Of a stretch of DNA of 64,000 nucleotides, positions 36,203 to 45,017 are shown in pieces. Position 1 is the stretch's first letter; each line of letters begins with the position of its first letter. Origin of the DNA: Oceanimonas sp. GK1 (GTDB taxonomy: Bacteria; Pseudomonadota; Gammaproteobacteria; Enterobacterales; Aeromonadaceae); contig NC_016745.1 in assembly GCF_000243075.1 (NCBI RefSeq), positions 2,497,001-2,561,000 of the forward strand, written 5' to 3'. The notes beneath the pieces are model-generated. The model did not search any database and was not told the DNA's origin. It saw only the letters and a program-made list of their open reading frames with translations. The position numbers and the translations under genes were made by a program.

Positions 36203-36772
36203 ATGATTTCCGTATTCAAGCGAAAGCAACAAGGGCAGCGCTCGGTCTCTAGAGACATGATGATAAAACAAAAACGTTACGAGGCTCTGGTGTATGCCTT
36301 GCATGGCGATTTGTTCCGCTATGCCTTCTGGCTGTGCCATGACCGGCAGGTGGCTGAAGACCTGGTGCAGGAGACCTTTCTGCGGGCCTGGAAGGCGCTC
36401 GACAGCCTGAAGGAAGAAAAGGCCGCCAAGGCTTGGTTGATCACCATTTTGCGCCGGGAAAACGCCCGCCGGTTTGAGCGAAAACAGTTCGATCTGGTGG
36501 ATATCGAAACCACGGCGGTGCCGGATCGCAAGTCGCCGGGGCTTGAACAGAACATGGAAAACGAGTGGCTGCGCCGGCACATTGCCGGGCTGGCCCCTGA
36601 ATATCGTGAGCCGCTGCTGCTGCAGGTCATCGGCGGCTTTAGTGGAGAAGAAATAGCCGGAATACTGGACTTGAACAAGAATACCGTGATGACCCGCCTC
36701 TTCCGCGCACGCAACCAGCTGAAAGAGGCCCTGGAAAGAGACAAGACTGCAAGAGGTCTCAGCAATGGATGA
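36203..36772 (+). CDS. ECF-type RNA polymerase sigma factor
   Basis: Sigma-70-family group 4 (ECF) regulator. Region 2 is recognisable in ALHGDLFRYAFWLCHDRQVAEDLVQETFLRAWKAL and region 4 in LAPEYREPLLLQVIGGFSGEEIAGILDLNKNTVMTRLFRARNQLKEAL. The frame opens at GTG 36200/ATG 36203 with GGGG upstream; homologous proteins often begin at the MMIKQKRYEAL methionine (36257), so the first 18 residues may not be real. The gene overlaps the DUF3379 gene by 8 bp, and the pair is probably a sigma/anti-sigma unit. Target promoters are unknown. Confidence 0.85.
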   Translation: MISVFKRKQQGQRSVSRDMMIKQKRYEALVYALHGDLFRYAFWLCHDRQVAEDLVQETFLRAWKALDSLKEEKAAKAWLITILRRENARRFERKQFDLVDIETTAVPDRKSPGLEQNMENEWLRRHIAGLAPEYREPLLLQVIGGFSGEEIAGILDLNKNTVMTRLFRARNQLKEALERDKTARGLSNG

Positions 36773-37490
36773 TCTGGAATTCCGCCGCCGGGCCTATGCG
36801 GATCCCGATGACAAAAGCCCCGAGTTTTTGACCGCTTCTTCTGCCAGCCCCGGCAACCGTCAGTTTCTGGACGACATGAAGGCGTTTAACCACAAACTCT
36901 CCTGCGCCCTGGAAGAGCCGGTGCCGGCCACCCTGCCCGACAAGCTTATGCTGTCCCACCTGCTGCGCCAGCCCGACAGCGATGCGCCCGGCTGGCGGCA
37001 CCTGGCCGTGGCAGCCTCGGTGGCCTTTGCTCTGGGCTTTGCCACCCGCTTTGTCACCTTCTCCCCTCAGGCGGTGGCCGAACTGCCGTCGGTGGCGCAG
37101 GTGGCCATGCACCATGTGCTGCAGGAAATGCCGTTTACTCACTATATCGATGAAGAAGTCAGCCTGACCACGGTCAACGCCAAGCTGCGTCCTTACGGCA
37201 CCCGGCTGCACGACATGACCGAGGTCGGCAAGATTTATTATGCCAACCATTGCATGTTTGCCGGCGGCCCGGCGGCCCATCTCGTTATTCAGGGAGAGCA
37301 CGACCGGGTACATGTATTTCTGGTGCCCATGGAGCGCGCCATGCAACTGCAGGAACGCTTTACCGAAGACAACCTGCATGGCGAGGTCATGACCATGAGC
37401 TATAACCGCCTGGTGGTGGTCAGCGATCGCCAGGAAAACGTGCACCGCATGGCGGAAAAGATCAAGGCATCAATGGAAAAGGCCATTTAA
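36765..37490 (+). CDS. DUF3379 membrane protein, probable anti-sigma factor
   Basis: A 241-residue protein with an N-terminal cytoplasmic part, one transmembrane helix near residues 83-97 (LAVAASVAFALGFATRF, an unusually short stretch) and a large C-terminal region (from VAELPSVAQVAMHHVL on). DUF3379 genes characteristically follow an ECF sigma factor in marine gammaproteobacteria, which suggests an anti-sigma role; this is inference from position. It overlaps the sigma gene by 8 bp, indicating translational coupling. The C-terminal half has a DUF4367/RsgI-like feel but no firm motif. Confidence 0.72.
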   Translation: MDDLEFRRRAYADPDDKSPEFLTASSASPGNRQFLDDMKAFNHKLSCALEEPVPATLPDKLMLSHLLRQPDSDAPGWRHLAVAASVAFALGFATRFVTFSPQAVAELPSVAQVAMHHVLQEMPFTHYIDEEVSLTTVNAKLRPYGTRLHDMTEVGKIYYANHCMFAGGPAAHLVIQGEHDRVHVFLVPMERAMQLQERFTEDNLHGEVMTMSYNRLVVVSDRQENVHRMAEKIKASMEKAI

Positions 37491-37651
37491 TCCCTCCTTC
37501 CGGGGGAGCCCTGGCTCCCCCTCACAGTTTTCCACCCCCGTTCCATTAAGCGCCATACTACTATAAGAGTTGTACCCGCTTTTGGTGTAACATTTGAGCC
37601 CCTTGCTCACACGGACGCCATTAATGCTGTTTGCAACAACAGGAACGCGCT

Positions 37652-39115
37652 ATGACCATTGAACTCCCTATTTTAATTACCTTTGTCGGCTATCTGGTGC
37701 TGACCATGCTGATCGGCGTGGTGGCCTACAAGGCCACCAGCTCGCTGAGCGATTATATTCTGGGCGGTCGCCGCCTGGGGCCGGGCGTGGCCGCCCTCAG
37801 TGTGGGGGCGTCGGACATGAGCGGCTGGCTGCTGCTGGGCCTGCCCGGCGCCGTGTATCTGCACGGCATCAACCAGGCCTGGATTGGCATTGGCCTGGTG
37901 ATCGGCGCCTGGCTCAACTGGCTGTTTGTGGCCAAACGGCTGCGGGTATATACCGAACAGGCCAACGACTCCCTGACCCTGCCCGACTTTCTGGAAAACC
38001 GGCTGGATGACAAAAGCGGGCTGATTCGCGTGATCTCGGCCCTCACCATACTGGTGTTTTTCGTCTTCTACACCTCTTCCGGCCTGGTGGGCGGTGCCAT
38101 TCTGTTTGAGAAGGTCTTTGGCCTGCCTTACCTCACCGCCCTCTTTGTGGGTGGCGCGGTGATCGTGGCCTACACCTTTATGGGGGGCTTTCTGGCGGTG
38201 TCCTGGACCGACTTTTTCCAGGGTATTCTGATGCTGCTGGCGCTGATCATCATGCCCTGGGCGGTGATGAACGAGCTGGGCGGCATGGGGCAGACCATGG
38301 CGACGCTGGACGGCATGGGCGAGCACAAGCTCGATCTGTTCCATGATTTCTCGCTGCTGAGCGGTCTCAGCCTGCTGGCCTGGGGCCTGGGTTATTTTGG
38401 TCAGCCCCATATTCTGGCGCGTTTTATGGCTATTGATTCGCCCCGCTCGGTGCCGCTGTCGCGCCGTATCGCCATGAGCTGGATGATACTGTCGCTGATT
38501 GGCGCCCTGGGTGTGGGGCTGGCCGGCGCCGTGTATTTCAGCGGTGCTCCGCTGGAAAACCCGGAAACCGTATTCCTGGCCCTGGCCAATGCCGTGTTCA
38601 ACCCCTGGGTGGCCGGCTTCCTGATCGCCGCCATCATGTCCGCCATCATGAGTACCATCGACTCCCAGCTGCTGGTGTGCTCCTCCGCCCTGACCGAAGA
38701 CTTCTACAAGCGCTGGCTGCGTCCCAAGGCCAGCGACTACGAGCTGGTGTGGGTCGGCCGTCTTGCCGTGCTGGCGGTGGCTATCTTCGCCATGGTGGTT
38801 GCCATGGATCCGCAAACCACGGTGCTGGGCCTGGTGAGTTATGCCTGGGCCGGCTTTGGCGCTGCCTTTGGTCCGGTGATCATCCTGTCGGTATTCTGGC
38901 CACGCCTCACCCGTAACGGCACCCTGGCCGGCATCATTCTCGGGGCACTGACGGTCATCGGCTGGAAACAGCTGGAAGGCGGCCTGTTCGACCTGTACGA
39001 AATCGTCCCCGGCTTTGTGGTCTGTGCCTTGGCCTGTATTCTGGTCAGCCGCGCCGACAAGGAGCCGTCCAAAACCATCACCCTGGGTTTCCGGCGTATG
39101 GAATCCGAGCTTTAA
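37652..39115 (+). CDS. putP: Sodium/proline symporter PutP
   Basis: Sodium:solute symporter (SSS family) for high-affinity proline uptake, used as carbon source and osmoprotectant. The 487-residue product has about 13 hydrophobic helices. Signature segments include SLSDYILGGRRLGPGVAALSVGASDMSGWLLLGLPGAVY (residues about 34-72) and MGGFLAVSWTDFFQGILML, and MSTIDSQLLVCSSALTEDFYK. The start is the ATG at 37652 with AGGA seven bases upstream, rather than the longer open frame from 37631. It ends before a strong terminator. In this halotolerant setting it may help osmoprotection along with ectoine. Confidence 0.95.
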   Translation: MTIELPILITFVGYLVLTMLIGVVAYKATSSLSDYILGGRRLGPGVAALSVGASDMSGWLLLGLPGAVYLHGINQAWIGIGLVIGAWLNWLFVAKRLRVYTEQANDSLTLPDFLENRLDDKSGLIRVISALTILVFFVFYTSSGLVGGAILFEKVFGLPYLTALFVGGAVIVAYTFMGGFLAVSWTDFFQGILMLLALIIMPWAVMNELGGMGQTMATLDGMGEHKLDLFHDFSLLSGLSLLAWGLGYFGQPHILARFMAIDSPRSVPLSRRIAMSWMILSLIGALGVGLAGAVYFSGAPLENPETVFLALANAVFNPWVAGFLIAAIMSAIMSTIDSQLLVCSSALTEDFYKRWLRPKASDYELVWVGRLAVLAVAIFAMVVAMDPQTTVLGLVSYAWAGFGAAFGPVIILSVFWPRLTRNGTLAGIILGALTVIGWKQLEGGLFDLYEIVPGFVVCALACILVSRADKEPSKTITLGFRRMESEL

Positions 39116-39132
39116 GGTTTGATTTTTCTCAC

Positions 39133-39158
39133 AAAAGGGGCCTTCCGGCCCCTTTTTT
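39133..39158 (+). terminator. Terminator after putP
   Basis: An AAAAGGGGCC / GGCCCCTTTT stem with a TTCC loop, followed by TTTTTT. Confidence 0.88.
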
Positions 39159-39285
39159 ATAAACGCCCGTTTTACTTTTTTATGACTTATTGACTACGCT
39201 GGCCACTGGTAGGCGCTGTTTGCTTCCGCCGGCCGCGTTGTGTTGTCGCGCCCCCTTTGTTCACCCTACACAGCGAGAGTGCATT

Positions 39286-40563
39286 ATGAGCAAAAAGACG
39301 TTGACACTGTCGGTGCTGGCCACCTCGGCCGCCATGGCCACCGGCCTTGCCCACTCGGCGGCCTTTCAGCTGGCGGAGCAGAGCACCAGCGGCCTGGGCC
39401 GGGCCTACGCCGGCGAAGGCGCGGCCGCCGACAATGCCGCGGTGCTGGGCCGCAACCCGGCCGCCATGACGTTATTTCACCGTCCGGCGCTGTCGGCGGG
39501 GGCGGTGTATGTGAACCCGGAAATTGATGTGGAAGGCAAGCCCACGCAGCAACAGGCTGCGGGTGCCAGTCAGGCAGGCTTGCCCACCCAGTCTAATGAT
39601 ATTGCCGACGATGCGGTCGTGCCCTTTTTCTATTATGTGCAGCCCATTAATGCACAATGGGCCGCCGGCATTGGCGCCTTTACCAATTACGGTCTGTCTA
39701 CCAGCTATCAGGATAATCACTACGCCGGGCCGGTGGCGGGTAAAACCGCCCTGACCACCCTTAACCTCAACCCCAATATTGCCTATCGAATGAATCGGCA
39801 TCTGTCGCTGGGGGCGGGGTTTAATGCGGTGTATGCGGATGCGGAGTTGATAAGGCATAAAGGGATTGCCAGCCTTCAACCGCCACCCCAAGGATTTGGC
39901 GGTAATGCCACCGACGAAGTAGCCCGCTTGGTAGGCGATGACTGGGGTTATGGCTGGAATATCGGCCTGCTGCTGGAGGCGGACGAACATAATCGCTGGG
40001 CGCTGACTTACCGTTCTGAAATCGACCTCACAATGGCGGGAGACTATTCAGGTATTAATACAGGCGGTCAACCAACACCGGCTACTCTTGACCTGACACT
40101 GCCCGCCATTGCGGAACTGTCAGGCTTCCATCAGGTTAATCCCGAATGGGCTTTGCACTATGGTCTGATGTGGACCGAATGGAGCAGCTTTGAAGAGCTG
40201 AAAGCGATCAGTAATGACCCCCGTTGTACCCCTGACTGCTTTCAGAAAGATGAAAAGTTCAAAAACAGCTGGCGGGTCAGCGCCGGGGTTACGCATTTGA
40301 TGAACGATCAATGGATCCTACGCGGTGGCCTGGCCTACGACCAGTCACCGGTGCCGGCGGCAACCCGCAGCATTTCCATTCCGGACGTGGATCGCACCTG
40401 GTACACCCTGGGCGCCACCTTTGCGGTGAACCAAGCGCTGAGCCTGGATGCCGCCCTGGCGTTTCTGCATGGTGGCCAGGTGGAGGTGAACGAAACCCCC
40501 TATCAATTTACTTCCGGCGGCGACGCCTGGCTGCTGGGCCTGCAGATGAACTATCAATTCTGA
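39286..40563 (+). CDS. FadL-family outer-membrane transporter
   Basis: A long-chain fatty-acid transport (OmpP1/FadL/TodX) beta-barrel of 425 residues. A Sec signal peptide (MSKKTLTLSVLATSAAMATGLAHS) is followed by AAFQLAEQSTSGLGRAYAGEGAAADNAAVLGRNPAAMTLF, the FadL N-terminal hatch signature including the conserved NPA. It ends LLGLQMNYQF with a terminal Phe. A CTPDC pair may form a loop disulphide. The start is the ATG at 39286 with GAGAG upstream; the open frame from 39190 has no signal peptide. Likely substrates are fatty acids or other hydrophobic compounds, consistent with fadIJ nearby. Confidence 0.9.
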   Translation: MSKKTLTLSVLATSAAMATGLAHSAAFQLAEQSTSGLGRAYAGEGAAADNAAVLGRNPAAMTLFHRPALSAGAVYVNPEIDVEGKPTQQQAAGASQAGLPTQSNDIADDAVVPFFYYVQPINAQWAAGIGAFTNYGLSTSYQDNHYAGPVAGKTALTTLNLNPNIAYRMNRHLSLGAGFNAVYADAELIRHKGIASLQPPPQGFGGNATDEVARLVGDDWGYGWNIGLLLEADEHNRWALTYRSEIDLTMAGDYSGINTGGQPTPATLDLTLPAIAELSGFHQVNPEWALHYGLMWTEWSSFEELKAISNDPRCTPDCFQKDEKFKNSWRVSAGVTHLMNDQWILRGGLAYDQSPVPAATRSISIPDVDRTWYTLGATFAVNQALSLDAALAFLHGGQVEVNETPYQFTSGGDAWLLGLQMNYQF

Positions 40564-40591
40564 ATGCCGTCAACACTCCCTTTTTGTCGAT

Positions 40592-40615
40592 AAAAACGCC
40601 AACCGGCGTTTTTAT
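40592..40615 (+). terminator. Terminator after the FadL-type gene
   Basis: An AAAAACGCC / GGCGTTTTT stem around AACC, followed by ATTTTTT. Confidence 0.85.
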
Positions 40616-40697
40616 TTTTTAATGTGGCTGTATGAAACTTGGTCTAGCCCAGTTGCTTCCTGTATATTACGGCGTTCGGTTTTATTGTGGTGTTTTC

Positions 40698-41924
40698 ATG
40701 GACAATTACAGTTTTGTCGCGCGCCAGGCCATTCTTGATGAAAATGGTAACCCGCTGGGCTATGAACTGCTGTTTCGGCTTGGCCTTGAAAATCGTTTTC
40801 CTGATATCTGTGCCGAACAGGCCACCCGCAGACTGATTGCCGAGCAATTTCTCAGTGAGAAAATCGACGATCTGGTCGGCGCTGCCATGTGTTTTGTCAA
40901 TTTTCCCGAAACCTTGCTGGAAGAAGGGCTGGCCGAAGGGCTAAGGCAGCACAACCTGGTGATTGAAATCCTTGAAGACGCCAAACCCACCCTGCGGTTG
41001 CTGAACCGGGTAAAACAGCTCCATGCCATGGGCATCAAGGTGGCGCTGGACGATCATATTCCGGGAGACGACTGGTACGAATTTCTGCCGTATCTCCACT
41101 TTATCAAACTGGATTTACGTCAGTTGCCCCTGGCGCAATGCCGCCAGCTCATTGAACAGTATTCCCGCTTTGAGGCGCTGCGTTTTATCGCGGAAAAGGT
41201 GGAAACCCGGGAAGAATTTGAAGCGGCGCGCCGGGCCGGATTTCATTATTTTCAGGGTTATTACTTTCAGCAGCCCCAGGTCATCAGACGCCGGCTGCTG
41301 ACCACCGATGAAACCACCGCCTTTGAACTGCTGGCCGCGGTCAGCGAGCAGAATATCAACTACGACCGCCTGACCGGGCTGTTCAGCCGGGATCTGCCGC
41401 TGACCTATAATCTGTTGCGTTACGTCAACAGCCTGCACCTGGGTTACAAACGCCGCAGCATCGAAAACCTGCGTAATGCCATCGTGTACCTGGGTCAGGA
41501 GCAGCTCAAACGGTTTACCGCCATGGTGATGACCGCCTATATCGGCAAAAAGAAAAATCGCGAGCTGTACCGGCTGTCCATTGTGCGCGCCCGCTGGTGC
41601 GAACTGCTGGCTGGGCACATCAACCAGGACATGGCCGACGACGCCTTTATGTGCGGCCTGTTTTCTCTGCTGGATGTGTTGCTGGAGCGGCCACTGGCGG
41701 ACATTCTGCCCCAGTTGCCGGTGTCGGACTCGGTACGCCAGGCCCTGGAAAGCGGCAAGGGCCAGCTGGGCTTTTTGCTTGGCATGGTGCGTGAACATGA
41801 GCAGGCCGACTGGGCCAGGCTGCAACGGCGGCTCGACTTCCTGGGCATGAAACCCGAGATCAATGCCCGCTGCTATGAAGAGGCCGTCTGCTGGAGCAAT
41901 CGCATTGATGCCAACCGGCCCTAA
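40698..41924 (+). CDS. EAL-HDOD signalling protein (CdgJ-like)
   Basis: A 408-residue cytoplasmic protein combining an N-terminal EAL-type phosphodiesterase domain (about 5-205) with a C-terminal HDOD domain (about 205-390, including LRYVNSLHLGYKRRSIENLRNAIVYLG). The residues that normally coordinate c-di-GMP and metal look conserved: YELLF, CFVNFPETL, VIEILED, ALDDHIPG, FIKLDL, IAEKVET and FQGYYF. Only the DDFG loop is changed to DDHI. The architecture is that of Vibrio cholerae CdgJ. The start is the ATG at 40698; an earlier open frame starts at 40632. It probably controls motility or the biofilm switch. Confidence 0.83.
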   Translation: MDNYSFVARQAILDENGNPLGYELLFRLGLENRFPDICAEQATRRLIAEQFLSEKIDDLVGAAMCFVNFPETLLEEGLAEGLRQHNLVIEILEDAKPTLRLLNRVKQLHAMGIKVALDDHIPGDDWYEFLPYLHFIKLDLRQLPLAQCRQLIEQYSRFEALRFIAEKVETREEFEAARRAGFHYFQGYYFQQPQVIRRRLLTTDETTAFELLAAVSEQNINYDRLTGLFSRDLPLTYNLLRYVNSLHLGYKRRSIENLRNAIVYLGQEQLKRFTAMVMTAYIGKKKNRELYRLSIVRARWCELLAGHINQDMADDAFMCGLFSLLDVLLERPLADILPQLPVSDSVRQALESGKGQLGFLLGMVREHEQADWARLQRRLDFLGMKPEINARCYEEAVCWSNRIDANRP

Positions 41925-41979
41925 CCCCGTATTGTCACACCGGCGCCAGGCGCAACACGGCGCCTGGGTATAAACCAGC

Positions 41980-42006
41980 ACGGCCACCCCAGGGTGGCCG
42001 TTTTTT
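41980..42006. terminator. Bidirectional terminator between the EAL-HDOD and NhaC genes
   Basis: An ACGGCCACC / GGTGGCCGT stem around CCCA, followed by TTTTTTG, between convergent genes. A second palindrome, CCAGGCGC...GCGCCTGG, lies at 41946-41968. Confidence 0.85.
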
Positions 42007-42022
42007 GATGCTCACAGGCTAC

Positions 42023-43573
42023 TCAGCGCCGGGTCAGTGCCCAGAATCCCAGCACCAGGGCAAAGACCATGGCCGCCGCCATAAAGCCCGCCAGCAGGCT
42101 GCCGGTCACCCCCAGGGCCAGAAATCCCGCAATGCTGACCACGGCCATGGACAGGGCATAGGGCAGCTGGGTCATCACATGATCGATGTGATGGCAGGAC
42201 GCCCCGGTGGAGGAAAGAATGGTGGTATCGGAAATCGGCGAGCAATGATCGCCAAACACGGCACCGGCCATCACCGCCGCCATGCCCGGCAGCAGCATCT
42301 GGGCATCAATGGCCATAGTCATGTCGGCGGCAATGGGCAGCATGACCCCAAAGGTGCCCCAGCTGGTGCCGGTGGCAAAAGCCATGATGCCCGCCAGTAC
42401 AAACAGCATGGCCGGCAGCAGGTAAAGCGGCAGGTTTTGCTGCACCAGAGACGCCAGGTACTTGCCGGTGGCCAGCTCGCTGATAAGGCCGGCGATGGTC
42501 CAGGCAAACAGCAGAATATAGATGGCCGGCAACATGCCCTTGAGACCCACCTTGAGGGTATGCAGCCAGTCGCGACCCGAAGTACGCTCGCGCACCAAGG
42601 CAATGGCGCAGATCACCAGTCCGGCCAGGCCACCAGCCACCAGCGCCCGGCCCACGTTGGTATTTTCCAGCGCGCCCAGCAGGGTAAAGGGCTGTCCGGC
42701 CTCGCTCAGCGCCAGGGCGCCGGTCCACAGCAGACCGGCCACGGTGACCAGCGTCAGCCCGCCAATGGCCAGCAGCAAATCCGATACCCGGCCGCCGGAT
42801 ACCTCGTGATCGTGTACACCGGGTGGCGTGCCCTTGGCAGTATCAAACAGCTCCCCTTCCAGGGCCCGGGTCTCGTGATGTTTCATTGGCCCCAGATCCC
42901 ACTTTCCGCGAATCACCAGGATCACCATCAGCAGGGTAAAAATGGCGTAAAAATTCATGGCGCCCATGGTCATAAAGGCCGCCAGCGGGCTTTGTCCGGT
43001 CAGGCCGAAGCCAGCCAGAATGCCGCCGATCAGCGCAATAATATAAGCTCCCCAGGACGACACCGGCATCAATACGCAAATGGGGGCAGCGGTGGAGTCC
43101 AGCAAATAGGCCAGCTTGGCCCGGGAAATGCCAAAACGATCGGTCACCGGCCGGCAAATGGTGCCCACCGACAGGCTGTGGAAATAATCGTCAATAAAAA
43201 AAACAAACACCAGCAGACCTGTCATGGCCTTGGCCTGACGGCGGCTTTTAATTTTCGCCTGGGCCCACTCGGCAAAGGCATGAGTCGCGCCGGCGCGGCT
43301 CAGCATGCTGATAATGCAGCCCAGCAACAACAGGAACAGCAATATATTGACGTTCCATTCGTTCAGCTCCCCCTCACTCCAGAGCAGGGAAAACACCTTG
43401 CTTGCCACATGGGAAAGCGCTGCCAGTGGATTGAATTGCTGTAATAGCAAGGCCGCCAACACAATGCCCAGCCCCAGGGATAACAGCACTCGACGGGTAA
43501 CAATGGCCAGCAGAATGGCCAGCACGGGAGGTAACAACGACCAGACACTTTGAATAAACGGATGAGCTTCCAC
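42023..43573 (-). CDS. NhaC-family Na+/H+ antiporter
   Basis: A 516-residue polytopic inner-membrane antiporter of the ion-transporter superfamily. About a dozen hydrophobic segments are seen, with signatures VFVFFIDDYFHSLSVGTICRPVTDRFGISRAKLAYLLDSTAAPI and FATGTSWGTFGVMLPIAADM, then GAVFGDHCSPISDTTILSSTGASCHH, which match the NhaC/DUF-antiporter group. It should exchange sodium for protons, aiding salt and pH tolerance. The open frame continues to 43774. I chose the GTG at 43573 because AGGGG lies five bases upstream and hydrophobic family sequence starts just after it; the extra 67 residues look non-membrane. Confidence 0.85.
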   Translation of the reverse strand: MEAHPFIQSVWSLLPPVLAILLAIVTRRVLLSLGLGIVLAALLLQQFNPLAALSHVASKVFSLLWSEGELNEWNVNILLFLLLLGCIISMLSRAGATHAFAEWAQAKIKSRRQAKAMTGLLVFVFFIDDYFHSLSVGTICRPVTDRFGISRAKLAYLLDSTAAPICVLMPVSSWGAYIIALIGGILAGFGLTGQSPLAAFMTMGAMNFYAIFTLLMVILVIRGKWDLGPMKHHETRALEGELFDTAKGTPPGVHDHEVSGGRVSDLLLAIGGLTLVTVAGLLWTGALALSEAGQPFTLLGALENTNVGRALVAGGLAGLVICAIALVRERTSGRDWLHTLKVGLKGMLPAIYILLFAWTIAGLISELATGKYLASLVQQNLPLYLLPAMLFVLAGIMAFATGTSWGTFGVMLPIAADMTMAIDAQMLLPGMAAVMAGAVFGDHCSPISDTTILSSTGASCHHIDHVMTQLPYALSMAVVSIAGFLALGVTGSLLAGFMAAAMVFALVLGFWALTRR

Positions 43574-44187
43574 AGCGGCCCCTGAATGTTGAGTAATAAA
43601 AAACCACCAGGAGCAGGAAACCGAGCTGTCTCGTCCTATCTTTCCCAGCAGTAGCGCATCACGATCAGCTATCGTGACAGTATCAGCCTTTTCAGCACTG
43701 ATCCCAGCAGCCGGTTCTCGATAAAAACCGCCACTTCGGCAACGCCTCCTTTCAACCGGGGTCAACGGCATCACCCTGTTCCGGTCTACTGATAAGCGCT
43801 GCGCCTCTACGCAGGTAAGTTGGCGGATTTTACTGCCTAAATATGAAAGATCAACAGAACCTGCTACTTTGTGAGCGAATTGTTATAAGAAATGGTGTGT
43901 TTTTCTTATATAATGATAAAGATTTCCTTCAACTCGGCTTAAGGCTAACATCTTGTGCTGCTTACCCTCTCGCTCTCTGTGCTGCCCTGCTGATTCCATA
44001 GATTTAATATGATTCTCAGGCAGAGAATACCTTTGCATATTGCAATAGATATAAAATCCATTTTGAAAAGTTCCCGTACAATATGGATTGAAATGGAAAA
44101 GATAAAATCAATTTACTTGCAACAATGCACTTCTGACGGTAAATTTAAACCATTAGAACGATTACAAAGATACTACAGGTGAACAAG
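43574..44187. other. Intergenic region between the antiporter and H-NS genes, partly AT-rich
   Basis: About 610 bp with no gene I can support. The first 200 bp continue the antiporter reading frame but without membrane-protein character. From about 43840 onward the sequence is markedly AT-rich (TTTAAAC, ATAAAATC and similar runs), unlike the rest of the window. This is typical of an H-NS-bound upstream region and may allow autoregulation of the H-NS gene. Confidence 0.5.
44117..44145 (+). promoter_or_regulatory. Possible sigma-70 promoter of the H-NS gene
   Basis: TTGCAA (44117-44122) and TAAATT (44140-44145) are separated by 17 bp and lie 43 bp before the ATG. Each box matches the consensus at four of six positions. 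It is a tentative assignment. Confidence 0.35.
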
Positions 44188-44595
44188 ATGACCGATTTTT
44201 TGAAAACCCTGCTCAATATTCGCAGCCTGCGCGCCGCCGCCCGCGAACTGACCATGGAGCAGCTGGAAGAAGCCCTGAGCAAACTGACTATAGTGGTAGA
44301 TGAGCGCCGCGAATCCGAAGCAGAAGAACGCGCCAAGGCGGAAGAAAAAGAGCGCAAGCTCAAGGAATACGCCAATATGCTGGCTGCCGACGGCATTGAT
44401 ATCAGTGAACTGGCCGGCGTGGTTGAGCCGGCCAAGAAAGCCTCTGCGCCGCGCAGCAAGCGTCCTGCCAAATACGCCTACACCGATGACAACGGTGAAT
44501 ATAAAACCTGGACCGGCCAGGGCCGTCAGCCCGCCGTGATCAAAAAAGCCATCGAAAATGGCGGCTCCCTGGAGCAATTTCTGATCAACCAGTAA
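44188..44595 (+). CDS. hns: H-NS family nucleoid-structuring protein
   Basis: A 135-residue histone-like protein. The N-terminal oligomerisation helices (MTDFLKTLLNIRSLRAAARELTMEQLEEALSKL) are followed by a highly charged linker and the C-terminal DNA-binding domain with the core QGRQP, here in YKTWTGQGRQPAVIKKAIENGGSLEQFLI. It binds AT-rich DNA and silences it. The start is the ATG at 44188 with AGGTGA six bases upstream; an in-frame GTG is nine bases earlier. It follows an AT-rich 5' region and has a strong terminator downstream. Confidence 0.93.
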   Translation: MTDFLKTLLNIRSLRAAARELTMEQLEEALSKLTIVVDERRESEAEERAKAEEKERKLKEYANMLAADGIDISELAGVVEPAKKASAPRSKRPAKYAYTDDNGEYKTWTGQGRQPAVIKKAIENGGSLEQFLINQ

Positions 44596-44611
44596 TACAA
44601 CACGAGTTGTC

Positions 44612-44639
44612 AAAACGGGGCCAAATGGCCCCGTTTTTT
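44612..44639 (+). terminator. Terminator after the H-NS gene
   Basis: An AAAACGGGGCC / GGCCCCGTTTT stem around AAAT, followed by TT. Confidence 0.87.
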
Positions 44640-44768
44640 ATTACCGAAAATAGGGATGACAACCCTGTTCCTAATGCCCTTAGCGTATATTGCGCCGGAA
44701 TATGGCGCAGGGCGCGTTTCCATCATCCCGCTATCGCTGCCTTCACCGCCATAAATACGCCCAGGCCA

Positions 44769-45017
44769 TCATCCCTGTTGCTCAGGGCGCACCCACCCAT
44801 AAAGAGCCTGATCCAGGCCATTGTGTTTCAGTTCGTAAATAAGCGCCAGCTCGGCGCCCAGGGCGCCTTCGGGCCAGCCTTTGCGTTCCATCCAGCACAG
44901 GTAGGCCAGGGGCAGCCGCAACAGCGGCTGGCCGCGGTATTTACCATAGGGCATGGGTTTGCGAATAATGCGAAGCAACCCGGCCTGATCCAGGCCGGGC
45001 AGAACCGACTCAGCCAT
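44769..45017 (-). CDS. DUF3820 family protein
   Basis: An 82-residue soluble protein of the DUF3820 family ([49 protein letters not shown]). The YGKYRGQ segment is the hallmark. Its function is unknown; some members are labelled quorum-sensing-regulated virulence factors. The ATG at 45017 overlaps the pyrF stop by 8 bp, so it is translated from the pyrF transcript. An earlier open frame to 45083 lies inside pyrF and is not used. It is the distal gene of the lapA-lapB-pyrF operon. Confidence 0.82.
   Translation of the reverse strand: MAESVLPGLDQAGLLRIIRKPMPYGKYRGQPLLRLPLAYLCWMERKGWPEGALGAELALIYELKHNGLDQALYGWVRPEQQG

Noticed and set aside
42005-43444. 479-codon + strand ORF opposite the antiporter gene
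   Set aside because: Rich in His, Gln and Gly; a shadow of the NhaC-type gene, with no family resemblance.
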